This document shows positions 45,936 to 57,255 of a DNA stretch of 64,000 nt, in pieces; position 1 is the first letter of the stretch, and every line of letters starts with the position of its first letter. Location of the stretch: positions 539,001 through 603,000 of the forward strand of contig JARFJB010002196.1 of assembly GCA_036346205.1 (NCBI GenBank), given 5' to 3'. The notes beneath the pieces were generated by a model. It was given only the letters and a program-made list of their open reading frames with translations, made no database searches and had not been told where the DNA came from. This stretch comes from Vesta saturnalis. Lineage: Eukaryota; Arthropoda; Insecta; Coleoptera; Lampyridae. A program made the translations under genes and the position numbers.

Positions 45936-46859
45936 CCTAGTATTATACTTTAGTAGTAGATTATTTCCGTGGCTCCTCCTAGTAGTATATTTTGAAAGTA
46001 GATGTAGATTTCTGTGATGGTTATGGACGGAAAACTTGGAATTTCAATAAATATTCTAACACTGAGGGCTTCATACCAACTCATAGAATGCTTCTAGGGG
46101 GCCGAAACTTGTTCTAGGATATTGGCCTCTGTCAGGGCCCCAGGGATTTCCATCGAGGTTAAAATTAACTTTCATATTACGCGGGTATAAAATCACAGGG
46201 ATTTACCTCGAGGTTAAAATAGATTTTTACATAACGCGGGTATAAAATCGTAATAGTAGACTTACTCTATAGATGCGAAAGGTCATGTCTAAAACAGCTG
46301 TTGCACCAATAGACGAATTTATGTTAAACATAAAAAGATTAAAATGGGATTTGGAAATTTACGCTGTTCAAAGGAGGCTGCAGAAGATGTATCAGAATAA
46401 AAGCAGCACCTGGCGACTTCAGAAACTAATGCAACTAAAAAAATATGTAATAGCACAAACACTATAAAACATATAAATAAATAAATAAACAATAATCACG
46501 GAAACCCAAAACAAAATAAACTAGTCAACAAGCCTCATCTAGCGGCATGTTTTTAAAACTAATGGAAGATTCTTGCAATTATAGTGGACGGGCTGCTTTG
46601 AAATTTGAGATTCGTTTGAAATAAAAATATCTGAGCCTTAGTTATCGCAAATCAAATTAATTAGACGTGCAACGTAATCGAACAAGAACATTGAGTAAGA
46701 TGTTAATTATAATCACTACCGTCATTAATTTTCTATCAAAATCTTCCTTAACCCGTCAGCAGGAAAAGCCCATTATTTGTTTTCAGTTTAAAATAACAAT
46801 TACTGTTAAGGGAACTGCTGTATTTTTGCTGAAGCAAGATTCAAGGTAAACTCTAAGAT

Positions 46860-48480
46860 GTATTCAGATGTTGATTTAGTGATTCATTCAAAGGTGCCAA
46901 TACCAAATTACCCCCAGACATTTGTCCATTTTCAAAAAGGACTTTGTGTACCGCAGTTGTACATTTGCTGTATTTTTCTCGATGCGAGTCTAAGATGTTG
47001 ATTGCAGATGTTGGTTCGGTAACTCATAAAAAGGTGCGTACACCAAATTGCTCCCAGGTTTTACGTTAATTAAAATCAACATCTTAGACTTGAATTTTAA
47101 ATCTTGTTTCTATATCTAAGATGTTGGCAGAAGCTGATAAGTCGAATAAGGCGATCGCGTTGAAATGAATGCTTGAAGCTTGTTAATAATCTAAGACCAT
47201 TTTGAAACAGACCAATTTCAAATCAACATCTTAAACTTGAATTGTAAATCCTGTGTCTGTATCTAAGACGTTTTTTGGAAGAACCTGGTTTCAGATCAGG
47301 AAATAATTAAAATGTGTTTATGGATTTGCTTGAAATCAACATCTTAGACTTTCCTAGGGTTTTTGTATGTAGGATTTCCTGACTGAAACCGGTTTCAGTT
47401 CAGCATACTGATAAGCCGAAAAAAGTGATAGGATTGAAATGAATTCTTACAACTTGTGTATAGGTTTAAGGGCCTTTTAACGGAGGCTTGTTTCAAATAA
47501 ACTTCTTAAACTTTTGTTTGTATATTTAAGATGTTTTGATAGAAACTGGTTTTAGACCAACATCTTAAACTCGTGTCTATTACTTGGTGCTTTAATAATT
47601 GGGAAGTAATTAAGGTCTGTTTATGGATTTTCTTGTAAACGTATTAATAACTGCTTCGTTGACTTGAGAACCAACTCAGGCGTGAATTGGGTTTAGGCCA
47701 ATCTCAAACTGTTAGAAATGATGATCTGATGCTAGAAACGGCGCTCAGATCTTGTGTTGTTTAAAACCGTAAGTTTGACCTGTTTCGATTAGCATTTTGA
47801 ATTGAGTGCTGTAGCCGTATCTAGGGTCCATTTTGGTTGATGCTGGGGCGACATCTTGGTCATGCGCATATTTTTCCCGTGGGGTTGACGTCTAGAAAAT
47901 AAGCCTATGCTAAACGCAGTTTCAACAAGCGGGTGTTCTTTTTGACTTTCCGCCATCTTGTTTCCGAGCATCTTTTGGCTTTTCGCTACATGTTTCCGTG
48001 TGCCTTTTTGGGTTTCGGCCGTCTTGTTTACGCCACTAAACTTATTTCTATATCTAAGGCTCTTAATAAAATTAATGCGAACAAATTGGGAAGTGTAGAT
48101 TTTCTCAGATTGGTCTGTTTCGAGGACCGCAACTTCCTTTTCACAAGGGGCAGGTCTCAACTCGAAACCTGCATTTTGGACGTGCACTCCCTTTCTGTAA
48201 CTAAGATTATTTTGGTGTGTATTGCGTGTTGTTTCCGTATCTAAGGTACTTTTGGTAGCAGCTGATTTCAAATCAGCATCTTAGACATGCAGCTTGTATC
48301 TAAGATCCTCTGACTGAAACTTTTTTCAGGTCAGCATGTTGATAAGTCAAATAAGGTGATCGGATTGAAATGAATTCTTGAAGTTTTTATAAATCTAAGG
48401 CTCTATTGACAGAGGCTAGTTTCAAATCGACATATAATTAATCGTATTATAAGCGTTGACTTGATACCTAAAATAGTATC
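46860..48480. repeat. Degenerate tandem region with ATCAACATCTTAGACTT motifs
   Basis: Blocks such as TTTCAAATCAACATCTTA, GTATCTAAGATG, GCTGATAAGTCGAATAAGG and GGATTGAAATGAATTCTT recur several times with variable spacing of about 100-200 bp. CATCTTAGA and TCTAAGATG are mutually inverted. No coding content was recognised. Confidence 0.5.
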
Positions 48481-48670
48481 CATCTTAATAAGCTTGAAAC
48501 GCTCAAATAAAGCAGACTGATCATCAGCATTTCATACCTTTTATCATGGATCTTATCAGTGCTTGGATTTAATTAAAGCTATAAATTGTTTTAATCCAAT
48601 TCTATACTGTAAATAGAAAATGACCATCGCATGTAATAATAACTCACCGAAAATATGTAATTAGAGTATA

Positions 48671-48830
48671 ATGAGCTCACCTTCACCGGTATTTTGTTTT
48701 TTATGACGTCGTAGGCCACGTCCACATTCACCACGTGGCCACGCCCATTTCCGCGATGTTTTGTCGGTTTCTTTTCCGGCGCCATTTTTAACCCCTTGAT
48801 GACGTATTTATGGTCCTCTAATCGAACGAT
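48671..48830 (+). repeat. Polinton-TIR-like fragment
   Basis: AGCTCACCTTCACCGG is followed by TGACGTCGTAGGCC, CACGTGGCCACGCCC, then GGTTTCTTTTCCGGCGCCAT and AACCCCTTGATGACG. This is the same landmark order (GACGTC, CACGTGG, GGTTTCTTTTC, AACCCCTTGA) as the left arm at 16411-16804, but the sequence is otherwise divergent. Confidence 0.45.
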
Positions 48831-49149
48831 TCGATCGATAATACGGTCCATAAATAAGTCAAGGCCAATTAGAATTTGTTTAGTAAAATCTGTAGTCAAA
48901 TATTGAGGCCATTAAAATTATTGATTTTTACTTCATCTATAAGAACGAAGCTATTCCATAATTTTTAGGTTTCGCCAGTTTTTAAATAGTTTTATAATAG
49001 GTTAATTTAACTGTACCTATAAATTAAGGATTTGGGTAAAAAGGTTATGACTTGCAGTTTGATTCTTCCATAAGGGTTGTTATCGTTTAAACTCGCCATA
49101 ACTTTAGTTACGTAATTAAATGTCAACTACAGTACCATGTTTATGGAAT

Positions 49150-49606
49150 AAAATTTATCAGTTAGGACTGAAGCTTTTAAATAGCTAGTGACGAATATGT
49201 TTTGTACAGTAACAACACATTTTCAGTTTTAAAGATTTTATGTCATTGATAAACTTGAAAAATAATACAGCAACCTTAAGTTTTGTGTGTTGTATACAAT
49301 ATTTTGCATTGTCGTTGGCAATTCATTATCCCTCTATTCATCCTCCTAAGTGTTCCTGAGTGCTTTAGCACGATAGGCCAAATTTAGCCTGTTCAAGTCC
49401 ACAATCATAAAAAAAAAGTATAAAAGAATTTACAACAAAATTTATCATTTAGGGCTGAATCTTTTAAATAACTAGTGACGTAAATGTTTTGTACAGTAAC
49501 AAAACATTTTCAGTTTTAAAGATTTTATATCATTGACTTGAAAAATAATACAGCAACGTAAAGTATTGTGTGTTGTATACAATGTCTTGCATTGTAGTTG
49601 GCAAAG
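49150..49606. repeat. Direct repeat, about 170 bp, two copies
   Basis: 49152-49321 and 49440-49606 share AAAATTTATCA, TTTTGTACAGTAACAA, CATTTTCAGTTTTAAAGATT and GTTGTATACAAT. The spacer includes a tRNA-like GTTCAAGTCC followed by a run of nine A, possibly a short SINE remnant. Confidence 0.7.
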
Positions 49607-50944
49607 TGTACAAGAATTTACTTTGAAATCCTCTCTTTACCTAAAGTTCAATAAATGAGTTACAAATTAAATACAAATATTTGTAATTTAAAAGATCCTT
49701 AATAAAGATATGAATATAAAATACTAATTGTTGAATGCAGAGTGCTGTGAAATTTAAAAATTTTAAGTTACAATTAAAAATTAAAACAATTTTAATTGAT
49801 GACAATTTAGTTTTATGAAAAAGTACTGTGCTGTTGAACTATTTTAATATCTAAAGGACTATTTCTGATATTTAAGTACCGCTAATTAAGTCGATTAAAA
49901 TCGACACCCGGTAAATGAACTTATCTGTATGTTGCTAAATCATTGTTTATTGCGGCAAAAGACAATCGTATACTGAGTTATGTTTTAAACGATTTCGGGA
50001 AAGAAGTTACACGCTCTATGATACTCAGCGAAACAACTGACTACCACTCAAAGACATCTTGTATACGTAAAAAAATCTGATTTGGTTAAGAAGTGTCAGA
50101 TTGTTTGAACCTCAAAATATGTATTTTTTTTAATATTTAGTAATTTTATTTAAATCATTTGATATTCAAGCACTATTAGATGTTGTGTACAGATTTTAAG
50201 GTTTAAGGATTTTACCGCTAATGCATTAACTATAAAAAGGTATAATCCTTATAACGCCGTCATTTTCACTTTTTTAATATATGTGTGAAAGGTTTTCTTT
50301 GCTTTTAATGTCGTTATCTCCAATAATTGTAGTTTTAAAAGGGTTGGCCTATTAAGTTTTGTTTCAAAAATTAAGAATTATTAATCTAGAGTAATTGTAG
50401 AGTTAAATCCACATTATTGCTTGCAATTTAATTTTTTAACGTCAAATCGTATATTTTATTTAGAACGATTAGATATTTGCGTAATTTGAAATAAGAAAAA
50501 TATTATTAAAGTATCCCACTAAATTTATTTGAATTGTGGTTGATTATTATTTAATGAAGCACAGAATCCTTGTTGGACATTTGAATTATTAAGTAAGGCT
50601 TCAATGTTAACTGTACTCACAGGGCAGGCTACAAACAAACAAACTAGTAAGTAATATTAATAATATTTTTCAAGTAATCTCGTAAATCCCGTAAATGGTA
50701 ATAAATTTTACGGTATTTCATTTTTGTAGGAGAATTTTTCGAAAGAAAACCCCCTGATGTACTCGTTTTGTCCGTCCATCCGTCTGTCTTTATTCGTCTA
50801 ACCGAGAACGAAAATAGATTAGTGATCTTAGACCTTCCCCAATCGATTTCTACGAGGCCAAGGATCAGTGCTATTGAATATGGACCGGGTCAAAAGTTAA
50901 GTTTTTTTTTAAATGCGCACTGGCTTAATTACGTGCGTGCGGTA
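49607..50944. other. AT-rich sequence, no gene seen
   Basis: Only short AT-rich frames occur. Nothing was recognised. Confidence 0.4.
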
Positions 50945-50974
50945 CAGTAACAATATAATACGCAATAAATCGTG

Positions 50975-51052
50975 TGTTTGTTATTTATCTTTACATAAAT
51001 TTATACGTTTCGATAACAATTACAGTTATTGTCCTCAGTAAATGGTAATATT
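50975..51052 (-). ncRNA. Hammerhead ribozyme motif (solo PLE pLTR)
   Basis: The minus strand reads CTGAGGA (51038-51032), stem II CAATAAC / GTTATCG around TGTAATT, GAAA, then stem III ACGTA / TATGT with an internal loop. One G-T or A-C change in stem II relative to the other copies is mostly wobble compatible. No PLE coding sequence adjoins it. Confidence 0.6.
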
Positions 51053-51061
51053 TTTAACGGT

Positions 51062-51064
<3 letters not shown>

Positions 51065-51104
<40 letters not shown>
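51065..51104. repeat. (AT)n microsatellite
   Basis: About 20 AT units just right of the hammerhead motif. Confidence 0.95.
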
Positions 51105-51108
<4 letters not shown>

Positions 51109-51536
51109 AGGATGTGCTGCACTGAGTGTAGATTCAAAGCTACTAATTGTATAGTAATAAAACTTTATACATAGGTACTTAAAATCTCATACCGTTCAAT
51201 TAAGTCATTTTCTTGTTATTTCAAAACTTAATCGGCCATGCGTCCATTTGTCGCACGTCCAATTGTTATCCAAGTCCTTTTGACGCGAGTCCAAATGTTT
51301 TCGTTTATCGTTTATCTGCCACGCGTCCAAATGCCCATGTCCTTTTGTCGTACAACCGTATTATACCAATTATCGTTCCACTTTAAAATACCTCTAGCAT
51401 ACTCTGATTTTTTTGCGGACTTCATTCAAGAGACCTCGTTAGGCGTTTTTCGTCCAAGGCAGAACTATATGTTGGCCTACGAGCCTCAATACGTGTGCTG
51501 TTATGTGCATAGCTCTAAATGGGATTATTGATTAAT

Positions 51537-51890
51537 TTAGAAATGGAGTGAAGTGGGTGAAGATATCGATTTCTGTAGGAATCGTGCATTAATGTTAAAT
51601 ATGTCAAATAAGTCTTCATAAACTAGGACGTATATGTTTCGATCAGATAGAAAATCTGCGCACCACATCTCTTTAAAAGTATACCATAGATCGAAAAGTA
51701 AGTAGTGAGGCATGTCACAGATGATTACAGCTTTAGAAATGTCAAATGTAACTATGCGACATTCCTCATAGAATTCGTTAGTTTCCATATATGGAGGGCA
51801 CCTGTGAATTTGTTTTGACGGAAGCCAGATTGCCGGTCGTTTAATTTCTTGTTATTCTCAAAGTACTTCATGGGGTTAGAGTTGATGCAC
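51537..51890 (-). pseudogene. Jockey-like reverse transcriptase fragment
   Basis: Minus-strand reading gives MKYFENNKKLNDRQSGFRQN near 51885-51826 (RT motif N-D-x-Q-x-G-F-R). Then come RIVTFDISKAV (normally V-x-F-D-I-S-K-A-F), WCADFLSDRNIYVLV and DIFNINARF. This is the order of RT motifs 2 to 4 of Jockey-superfamily elements. Most conserved catalytic glycines and the YADD block are missing, and the reading frame changes near 51790. Confidence 0.65.
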
Positions 51891-53140
51891 CAGAATTATT
51901 TCACACTTTGTTCCTAACGTGAGAGTTAAAGTCATATCTGGGTTTCTGGGTTTACTATCTGTAAGGATTTATTGTCTGAATTTGTGGCTGTTGGTGTTCC
52001 GAAGTATGGTTTTAAAAAAATGTGTCCTATTTTGTGAGAGTAATTGTTTTATATAATTTTGAAAACAAAATTTATTGTTGGGTGCTGATTGCCATCTAAA
52101 TCAGATAGTAGTGTCCATGCTACTAGATATATCTGTATAAACTCTTCCGTATAGATGGAATGAAGACGTATGTCCATGTTCCGGAAATGAGAGGTGTGTA
52201 GTGGGAGTCTCGTACCTCTCCTCCGTTTCGGTTAAAACAAGGATGTATGGACGGTAAGATTGCATGTAGCGGTCCCAAGTTCAGTTTAGTGATTTATCCG
52301 CAGATGTTTTCAAATGAGATTTTTAATTTAAATGTTGGACCTCGCTTCGATACGCCTTGTCCGGAGATCTGAATAGAGGTTTTTTCACCTTCGGATTTTT
52401 TTAACCGAAAAGTAACCATTATCATTTGAATTATAAATAGAGAAGCGAAGTTGTAGAAGTAATTCACACAGTAAGATAAAAGAAAACGAATGTAACATAT
52501 GAGATCACACACAAGCGCACCTACGTGCCCACACACGCACGCACGGCGCTTGCACGCACACACGCATGTATGAGGAGAGCACTACCTTGCTCGCAGAAGG
52601 TGGAACGGGAAATAAGTGTAGAAGATATGTTGGAAGAGGTTACATTAATGTCAGGATACCTGTGCCTTCCCTAACCCCAATTTCTTTTGTCCACACTACT
52701 TCAGCTTCGACACAAAACGGTCTGTGTATTAATAATTAATTTAAGTTTATATATTGATACTGTGCAAGCGAAAATCTTCTTACGTACTTTCCGATACCTA
52801 ATAAAGCGCATATTTCATGATTTAATTCGTTGTCGTGTATATTATGTTCTATTGTAATTGACTTTCACTTTTCAGAGTTGTTTGCTTCGCTTTATCAAAG
52901 CATTCTGTAGCATACCACAAGGCTGGGTGTAACTTATAAAGATTTATGAATTAAGAAATCAATCGTACATTCCATGTTAATCACATTTGACTTAGGCGGC
53001 TTGCCCCAAATCCCCCTACAATAGATGGATCTTGTGACTTACCACATAGCCATCATTACTAGGGAATATGTATTGGTACAAGTAGTGTATATTTAAAAGT
53101 AAACCATGTCTACGAATAAATACATAAAAATTAAAATAAT
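51891..53140. other. No recognised gene
   Basis: A patch of CA/CG-rich sequence lies at 52505-52566. The rest has no readable gene. Confidence 0.35.
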
Positions 53141-53144
53141 ATAC

Positions 53145-53146
<2 letters not shown>

Positions 53147-53179
<33 letters not shown>

Positions 53180-53189
53180 GTGCGTGCGT
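53147..53189. repeat. (GT)n microsatellite
   Basis: About 20 GT units with GC interruptions at the right end. Confidence 0.9.
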
Positions 53190-53499
53190 CAAGGTAACGC
53201 TGAAAACTGTATTCTAATTTCTAATTATACCACAAAATGGAGCTACATTTAGGTTCAAAGGAGAGAAACAGCGAGCTGGCCTATTAAGAGGGCGTGAGAG
53301 TCTTAGATGATTAAACGTGTTCCAAGTTGATGATATTAAAGGGACCTTATTTGAAACTGCGGATACCAGATTTAAGGTGTAGGAAAAGAGATTTAGGACC
53401 AATTTTGTCAAATGGGTCTTATTTCAAGATGTTGCAACAAGCTTCTGCCAAAAGTACTTATGTGCAGAAACAAAATTCAAGATACTGGACTAAGATACG

Positions 53500-53820
53500 A
53501 AACCATAGTTCAAAAAAATCACACCCGAACAAGGTGGTGGAACACGAAAACAAGATGGTGGTATACCAAAAAGGGATAAGGAAACAAGATAGTTGAAAGG
53601 CAAAACAATCTACTGAAAAAAGATGGCAGAAGACGGAACCAATATGGTGGAAAGACAAGAAGGCATACGAAAACAAGAAGGCGGAAGGCCAATAAACTAC
53701 GCGGAAATAATATGGTTGAATAAGGAAGCAAATTGTCGGAAAGTCAAACATGCACACGGAAACAAAATGACGGAAACAAGGATGTCGGAAACAAGATGGT
53801 GGAAATCCAAAAAGAAATGA
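53500..53820 (-). repeat. Minisatellite, inverse orientation of 45785 and 47940 units
   Basis: About eight units of 30-40 bp around GGAAACAAGATGGCGGAAGG (plus-strand reading) with variants. The long minus-strand frames here (Phe/Leu/Ser rich) result from the repeat and are not genes. Confidence 0.75.
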
Positions 53821-54002
53821 CCGATGGTACAGAAAAAGGGGTGGAAAAGGGTACTTATCAGAAGTAGCAAAAAAGAAGGGAATGAAAAGGCCGTCACAAG
53901 AGACCATTTTTGCCAATTAAAGACCCATTTTTATGGGGAAAATCCATGAAATTGAAAAGCATGTGAAAACCTATTAAGATAAGATGCTCGCTAAAAAGCA
54001 AT

Positions 54003-55130
54003 GGAAAAAAACAATTATAATAAATTTGATGAACAACTTGATGGTATAGCTACGGGAAACCCTCTTAGTGCAGTAGTAGCTAATTTTTACATGAAAAAGT
54101 TTGAAACATTAGCTCTACAAAATGCACCTAAAAACGTATAATTTGGTATAGATATGTTTATGGTACTTGTGTAATTTGAAGACATGGAGAAGAAGAACTA
54201 AATTAGTTTTTAGATTTTTCCATCCAAGCATTTACTATGGATAGGAATCTAATGAAAGTTGACTATTTTTAGATATATTAATTTCTAAAACAAACAATTC
54301 TTTGTCTTTTAGAGTTTATCGGAAACCGACGCACACAGAAAGATATCTTCATAAACCATCAAATCATCATGCACGTCAAAAAAATTAGTGCAATCAAAGC
54401 TCTAGTGGGTCCAGCTAAACGAATTTGTGATCCAGAATTATTAGAAAATGAATTTGATCATTAAAAAGAACATAGATGTTATAGATTAAATCGTCCAGGG
54501 AAGTCTACCGTAGCAGACTATGTGTTAAATAATTTAAGTCAAAACATTCAATTTGATCATATAGAAATTTTATCAAGGCAAACTCGTTGTTATGTTCGAC
54601 TACAGCGGGAAGCTATTGAAATGTATGAACACCCTAATACTTAAACAGGCAAGAAGAAAATCTCAGATGTCACGGACAGTGGCTCAATTGGTAGATGCTT
54701 CTGTAACCATTGATCCAAAATGCGTGAAAATTTTTATTGGAAATACTTATGAGGAAATAACGCTTCTAAGCGTTTCTGAGTATCTACTACTATAGCAGTT
54801 GGGCAGTAAATGTACGAGAATGCATAGTCTTATGGATAAATTTACATCTATTCCAGTGGTGTTGTTTATAGCGAGCCAAATTTGTACTGCTATAGCAGTA
54901 GTGACCCATGACATCACATAAGAATTACTATTATAGCAGTAACTGTCCGCGACTGGGACTGAGTTAAATTGGTTTTGGCATCTTATAATTAAAAAAAGAC
55001 AAAATGGTGTGGCTTAATCTTAATGTTAACTGTCAATATATCTATATTTTTTGCTGTGTTTTTTTCTAGACCTCGAAATAAATGATTTACCAGTTAAGTA
55101 TGATGTTATCTCAGCATTGGATTAATTCAA
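54003..55130 (+). mobile_element. Penelope-like element remnant (RT and endonuclease parts)
   Basis: The RT block FDEQLDGIATGNPLSAVVAN then FYMKKFETLALQNAP lies at 54026-54130 (the family has G-I-A-M-G-S-P-L-S-P-V-I-A-N-F). The active-site block is damaged (RYVYGT where RYVDDT is expected). Further on, KSTVADYVLNNLSQNIQFDH and LQREAIEMYEHPN (54505-54645) match the C-terminal GIY-YIG endonuclease region. It is split by an insert at 54666-54963, after which the PLE 3' tail resumes (TTTTGGCATCTTATAATTAA). Confidence 0.75.
54666..54963 (+). mobile_element. SINE-like insert with palindromic motif copies
   Basis: It interrupts the PLE exactly between blocks that are contiguous in the copy at 62216-63808. 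The start has a box A-like AGTGGCTCAATTGGTAGATG and a weak box B-like ATTGATCC 25 bp later, as in a tRNA-derived head. The perfect palindrome TACTGCTATAGCAGTA lies at 54885-54900, and diverged copies lie at about 54786 and 54925. Confidence 0.5.
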
Positions 55131-56967
55131 CATATATAGTTAAAATTAAGGTGAGATTTAAAGATGCATAGCAATTTTTAATTTTAAAAGTGAAATTGAA
55201 CAAAGATCATGTTATAAACTTACTTAACAGTGTGTTTAGGAAGTGTTACAACTTAAATTAACATTCCAGATGTGATTTAAGCTTAAAAATTGATAAACCA
55301 GAATGTGATGATTCATTCCGCAGGACTTGAGGTAGAACTTATTAACATGACTCATAAAATTGTTTGATACCAATGAATTCTTATGTATTTTGGGACAAAG
55401 AATCCATCTGTATTTATAGTTTTCCTACAAAAATTAGATTAATTTAGTTATAAGTAAATTTGTGTATAAAAATTTGCATATTAGTCATAATTTGTGTAGA
55501 ACAAGAAATTTAAAAGGAAATATGTTATGTGGGGTACCTATGGATAGGGAATTTTGCACAGAATGCAAAAATAATTGTAGTTTTAAGATCTGTTTACTTA
55601 TTAAGAAGTTGTCGGCAAAATTCGTAAATTTGTGAAAACTAATTGACCAATGGAAATTAAGCAATCTTATGATTATATTGGCAATTTTGCTAAGGTGATT
55701 TGGTTTTGTTCAGAAGCTATATAAGCAAGTGGCAGAAATTTTTGTATCTTATCTTATAAACTTTCAAAGTGTGAACATGTCACTTGAAGTGCACATGATT
55801 AAAATTTTAAGATCATCCAGGTGGTTCGTATAACCTTTAAAATTTTTTATGTAATTAAAACAAGTGAAATTCACTTTTGTAACAAAAATTAAGGTTAACG
55901 TAATTATAATTCGGGTGATATTTTTGTGCCGTTTACTTGAATGTAAATAAAATTATTTCAATTATTGCATTCAAATTAAAAATTATTTTAAACAAATTGC
56001 GTTTATATTACTATTCAAGTGTGATTAAAATTGAAAGTGTAAGTTATAATAACTTTGAATGCAATTTAAAGTGCAAATTATAATCATTTTGGATGCAATT
56101 GCAAGTGCAATTTATAATAATTTTGGATGCCGATAAAAGTTGTGGTATTTTGAAGATAAAACTTAAAAGTAAATTATTAGATTTATAAATATGATAAATA
56201 AATTAAAGTGTTTTTGGAAAGTGACAAAGCAGTAAATATTGGTGTATTATACCTATGCATATTGGTGATGTATGGAATTTCCAACGATGCAGTAAATATT
56301 GGTGCAACATATCCACAACTTGCTGATGCTGTATAGAACTTCCACCGAGGGAACAAAATGTATTGGAATTCGCATTACATCAGAATTGGAAAATCAACCA
56401 GCTGTAAGAAAAGAATATTAACTGTGAGTCTATGAATCTTAATTATTACTTGAGGTTATGTTGCATTTTATTAGAGTTTATTTTTGTGTGTTGTGTAAAG
56501 GATACAAGTAGATAATGTGCTAAACTGGAAATAAGTCAATCATTTATTGATTTATAGTAATTCAATATTATATTAAAAAGATAAAAGATACTTACCCATA
56601 TTAAATTAATGGAATTGTTCAGTAATGATTTTTACACATTTTTTTAAGTCAACGAAATTCACATGCGCTCAACATGGTATATATTTTCATCTGATACAGA
56701 ATGTTTGATTAAAGGTAAAATTTATACAATTCCAGAACTAAATAAAATCACGATTAAATTTTATGATACAAAAGAAACTTACACAAATGTTTAATGCTTT
56801 AATTTGACACTGAACTAAATATTGATCCCTATCCCTTTGGTGAAGCTAGTCGAGGCAAGTTATTTAAATGAAAGTAGCAATTAATATCATATTAAATTAG
56901 TAATAATACACCGTTGTGAAGTTGTAGTGAAATACATTACGATTTACTAAATAATTTTAAATGTTAT

Positions 56968-57035
<68 letters not shown>

Positions 57036-57255
57036 CATTTTACGCAATACGTATTAAAGGTCTGTTAACGGGAATGTAGCTTAACATATTCAAGCCTTTG
57101 TGTTCAAACACCACCTAACTGCAATTGTATAAATAGTAGCTGACAGCTTAAAATTAAGAGGGACGAGGACTTTCATTGTAATATTGAATGAATACTGTTT
57201 AAAACGTGTTTGTCCTTAGATAAATGGAGTTATCTATTATAACATCTTCTATATG
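55131..57255. other. AT-rich sequence with short tandem duplications and (AT)n
   Basis: Two to three units of about 45 bp lie near 56030-56130 (TTTTGGATGCAATT...). Two units of about 59 bp lie near 56230-56340 (CAGTAAATATTGGTG). (AT)n runs over 56975-57032. No gene was recognised. Confidence 0.45.

Larger units (their letters stand above)
44623..46640 (-). mobile_element. Second Polinton-like element, one terminus plus inverted tandem repeats
   Basis: AGTAGAAAGGGGGCACTTCC at 44623 resembles the terminus of the element at 16411, with TGACGTCAC about 40 bp in, as in that element. Tandem units of about 240 bp follow (45060-46140: ACCATCTCGTAGGAC, GAAACTTGTT, TAGCCCCTT, ATCTAGTGGTGTATTTTT). These are the reverse complement of the repeats inside the first element, so this copy lies in the opposite orientation. 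The opposite terminus and any protease gene were not found. It interrupts a Penelope RT. A tandem 54-bp duplication lies at 46142-46250 (AAAATCA-CAGGGATTT junction). Confidence 0.5.

Noticed and set aside
53458..53916. 152-codon minus-strand frame rich in Phe, Leu and Ser
   Set aside because: It is generated by the GATGGCGGAA minisatellite. Overlapping frames of the same composition exist in two other phases.
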